NCBI GenBank assembly: GCA_018396675.1
Contig: JAGTQX010000006.1
Coordinates: forward strand, 1-64,000
Source: Candidatus Bathyarchaeota archaeon
Lineage (GTDB): Archaea; Thermoproteota; Bathyarchaeia; Bathyarchaeales; Bathycorpusculaceae
Reading direction: 5' to 3'
Length of the DNA: 64,000 nt
Part shown: positions 62,593 to 64,000 of the stretch, piece by piece
Layout of the letters: the number at the start of each line of letters is the position of its first letter
How positions within the stretch are numbered: the first letter of the stretch is position 1
Program-made: the position numbers and the translations under genes
Notes under the pieces: model-generated
Database searches by the model: none
The model's input: the letters and a program-made list of their open reading frames with translations, nothing else
Told to the model about the DNA's origin: nothing

Positions 62593-63189
62593 ATGCCAGA
62601 AGAAGATGACTATCCAGAATGGTTTAGAAGACGCCGTTTCTCACCCTTTGGAGGCTGGTTCTTCGAAGACATTGACAGAATGTTCCGTGAAATGGAAAAA
62701 ATGATGGAAGAAGAGTTCAAGGCTTTCACTTCGCGTGTGCCAAGGGACTACGTTAGAGAACGCAAGCTTCCAGACGGCTCAACAATAAGAGAACTTGGAC
62801 CGTTCGTTTACGGTTACAGTGTAAAAATAGGCCCAGATGGAAAACCTGAAATCCACGAGTTTGGAAACGTCAAACCAAGCCGTTATGGACCAAAAGTCAA
62901 AGAGGAACGCGAACCACTTGTGGACATTGTTGAAACAAACGGTGAAATCCACGTGGTGGCCGAACTGCCAGGCGTGGAAAAAGAGGATATTAAACTTCAT
63001 GGAACCGAGGACACTTTAATCATTTCAGTTGACAATCCGCAGCGGAAGTATCATAAAGAGATAACGCTTCCAGCCAAAGTAAACGTGAAAGAAGCTAAAA
63101 CACAGTACAAAAACGGAGTTTTGGAAGTTAAACTTCCCAAAACGAAGGAAGAGCGAAAGCTGAAAGGAGAACCAATCAAAATAGAATAA
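62593..63189 (+). CDS. Small heat-shock protein, Hsp20 family
   Basis: 198 aa. The alpha-crystallin domain lies in residues 112-198: EPLVDIVETNGEIHVVAELPGVEKEDIKLHGTEDTLIISVDN...YKNGVLEVKLPKTKEER. The N-terminal region is Phe/Met/Glu-rich (RMFREMEKMMEEEFKAF) and longer than usual. No C-terminal IxI motif is certain (KIE end). TATA-like tttatagcg near 62551. Confidence 0.9.
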   Translation: MPEEDDYPEWFRRRRFSPFGGWFFEDIDRMFREMEKMMEEEFKAFTSRVPRDYVRERKLPDGSTIRELGPFVYGYSVKIGPDGKPEIHEFGNVKPSRYGPKVKEEREPLVDIVETNGEIHVVAELPGVEKEDIKLHGTEDTLIISVDNPQRKYHKEITLPAKVNVKEAKTQYKNGVLEVKLPKTKEERKLKGEPIKIE

Positions 63190-63249
63190 TCAAAAAATTT
63201 AGACGAGACTTTTGCTTTTCAGTGTTTCTGAAACCAAGCCCGTGCTTGA

Positions 63250-63660
63250 ATGAGCGAAGATTCAGAAAACCATGTATTGGACACGATGTGCAAAAAGGCG
63301 AAGGCAGAGGGCAAACTGACGGGCGAAATCCTAACACGGCTTTACGAAGCTTTCGGGCAACGTTTCACCAGAGCTTTTGAAGCCCTCAAAGAAAACCGCG
63401 TGAAAAAATACACTTTCAAACCGAGCGAAAGAGTCGTCTGGGTTGTCGTCGGAAAAGAACGCGATTACCTCATAATGCCAGAGGCTGAATTCTGCTCATG
63501 TGAAGACTTCTACTTTCGCGTGCTAGACCGCAAAGTGCACTTGTGTTACCATCTCATAGCGCAGAAAATAGCCAACATTTTAGACTGGTATGAAGCCATA
63601 GAAGCGCATGATGAGCTTTATGAATCGTTGATGAAAGAGTGGAAGAAACTAACTCCTTAA
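63250..63660 (+). CDS. SWIM zinc-finger protein
   Basis: 136 aa. The C-terminal part has the SWIM motif CxC...CxH: FCSCEDFYFRVLDRKVHLCYHLIAQ. The N-terminal half is basic and helical (LYEAFGQRFTRAFEALKENRVKKYTF). SWIM proteins bind DNA or proteins, and archaeal short forms are often linked to recombination (Sws1-like), but no partner is adjacent here. Confidence 0.85.
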   Translation: MSEDSENHVLDTMCKKAKAEGKLTGEILTRLYEAFGQRFTRAFEALKENRVKKYTFKPSERVVWVVVGKERDYLIMPEAEFCSCEDFYFRVLDRKVHLCYHLIAQKIANILDWYEAIEAHDELYESLMKEWKKLTP

Positions 63661-63709
63661 ATACTCAAACACAGAATAGAAAAAGGTGTAAAAACAGGGG
63701 AAACATGCC

Positions 63710-63826
63710 TTGGAAATTGGAGCATACTTTGAACTTATCAAATACGTGTTAATGGCGGCAACATTAGTCGCGTTAATCCTAATTTTCCTATACATAATTT
63801 ACGGAAAAGAAGAAAAGAAAACCTAA
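63710..63826 (+). CDS. Small single-helix membrane protein (38 aa)
   Basis: Short frame beginning TTG with GGGG upstream: MEIGAYFELIKYVLMAATL, then VALILIFLYIIYGKEEKKT. It has one clear membrane helix and a charged end, as in many real archaeal micro-membrane proteins. It ends 2 bases before the hairpin terminator. No homologue is recognised. Confidence 0.5.
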   Translation: MEIGAYFELIKYVLMAATLVALILIFLYIIYGKEEKKT

Positions 63827-63828
63827 AC

Positions 63829-63859
63829 CCGCCCATTCTATTCCACACGGGCGGCTTTT
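63829..63859. terminator. Hairpin terminator between convergent genes
   Basis: CCGCCC (63829-63834) pairs with GGGCGG (63849-63854), loop of 14 bases, followed by CTTTTCATTT on the plus strand. It sits between the end of the small membrane gene and the end of the minus-strand gene, as a bidirectional terminator would. Confidence 0.55.
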
Positions 63860-64000
63860 CATTTAGCCTTTTTCCACAATATAAGAAACATTATTAGGCT
63901 TAAAATTCCCAGGATAACCGCGAGAACGGTTAGCCATGGGGCTTCTGGACCCGCGCCGAAAACTATTGGGATGAACCATATAAGGATGAAGCCTCCAATG
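63859..64000 (-). CDS. Membrane protein, C-terminal fragment (gene continues beyond the window)
   Basis: On the minus strand the frame from the window end reads IGGFILIWFIPIVFGAGPEA, PWLTVLAVILGILSLIMFLI and LWKKAK, then a stop. It has two hydrophobic helices. The start lies beyond the window, so the length and family are unknown. It is convergent with the 38-aa membrane protein gene. Confidence 0.6.
   Translation of the reverse strand, partial: IGGFILIWFIPIVFGAGPEAPWLTVLAVILGILSLIMFLILWKKAK

Overview
The window is archaeal. It carries an archaeal TyrRS, a Toprim-type DnaG, a family-B DNA polymerase, a class III signal peptide pilin, a PhoU protein with an AbrB-type N-terminus, roadblock/LC7 proteins, TATA-box promoters and a tRNA-Arg with a D-loop intron that fits the bulge-helix-bulge rule. 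Soluble Hdr/Mvh electron-bifurcation genes, tungsten AOR, a Tfr-type fumarate reductase and a methylmalonyl-CoA pathway, with no methanogenesis genes visible, suggest a non-methanogenic, H2-metabolising fermenter or acetogen of the Bathyarchaeia type. That placement is inference from gene content; no rRNA is present.

Layout. 0-9 kb (information processing): tRNA-Cys, a highly structured apparently non-coding RNA (about 308-632), tyrS, a small Toprim protein, dnaG, then on the minus strand leuS, tRNA-Arg and polB. 9-21 kb (first redox block): an HdrA on the minus strand, and on the plus strand an HdrD-like protein, a small zinc protein, a thioredoxin reductase, a ferredoxin-MvhD tandem protein, NfnA/NfnB-like subunits and an ADP-forming acyl-CoA synthetase with a GNAT domain. 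21-27.3 kb: hydrogenase/heterodisulfide reductase locus 1 (mvhG, mvhA, hdrA fused to mvhD, hdrC, hdrB). 27.3-30 kb: small proteins, a PhoU-type regulator and a ribbon-helix-helix/GcvH-like fusion. 30-40.4 kb: locus 2 (GltD-like oxidoreductase, MvhD fused to a winged helix, double HdrA, MvhD, HdrC, HdrB, MvhG, MvhA, maturation protease). 40.4-46.3 kb: AOR with its ferredoxin, and TfrB/TfrA, all minus strand. 46.4-55.9 kb: methylmalonyl-CoA epimerase, MFS transporter, biotin ligase, nitroreductase, carboxyltransferase, PycB, biotin carrier, methylmalonyl-CoA mutase and a MoaD-like protein. 56-64 kb: M24 peptidase, an integrase remnant, a pilin/roadblock cluster, winged-helix regulators, an IMPase-like phosphatase, a phosphoesterase, Hsp20 and a SWIM protein.

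How the genes fit together (inference). Two MvhAG-HdrABC complexes would couple H2 to ferredoxin and a second acceptor. NfnAB-like and GltD-like flavoproteins would link this to NAD(P)H, and AOR would link ferredoxin to aldehydes. TfrAB, mutase, epimerase and the transcarboxylase-type subunits form a fumarate-succinate-propionyl-CoA route, and the ADP-forming synthetase could yield ATP from acyl-CoA. The two mvhA genes share long stretches of exact nucleotide identity interrupted by a patch of synonymous differences, which points to gene conversion.

The observations I would check first are the structured RNA upstream of tyrS, the RHH/GcvH-like fusion without its lipoyl lysine, the MvhD/winged-helix fusion, the family-B polymerase whose proofreading residues are gone, and the tRNA-Arg intron. 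All calls come from reading the sequence and remembered family motifs; no database search was run.
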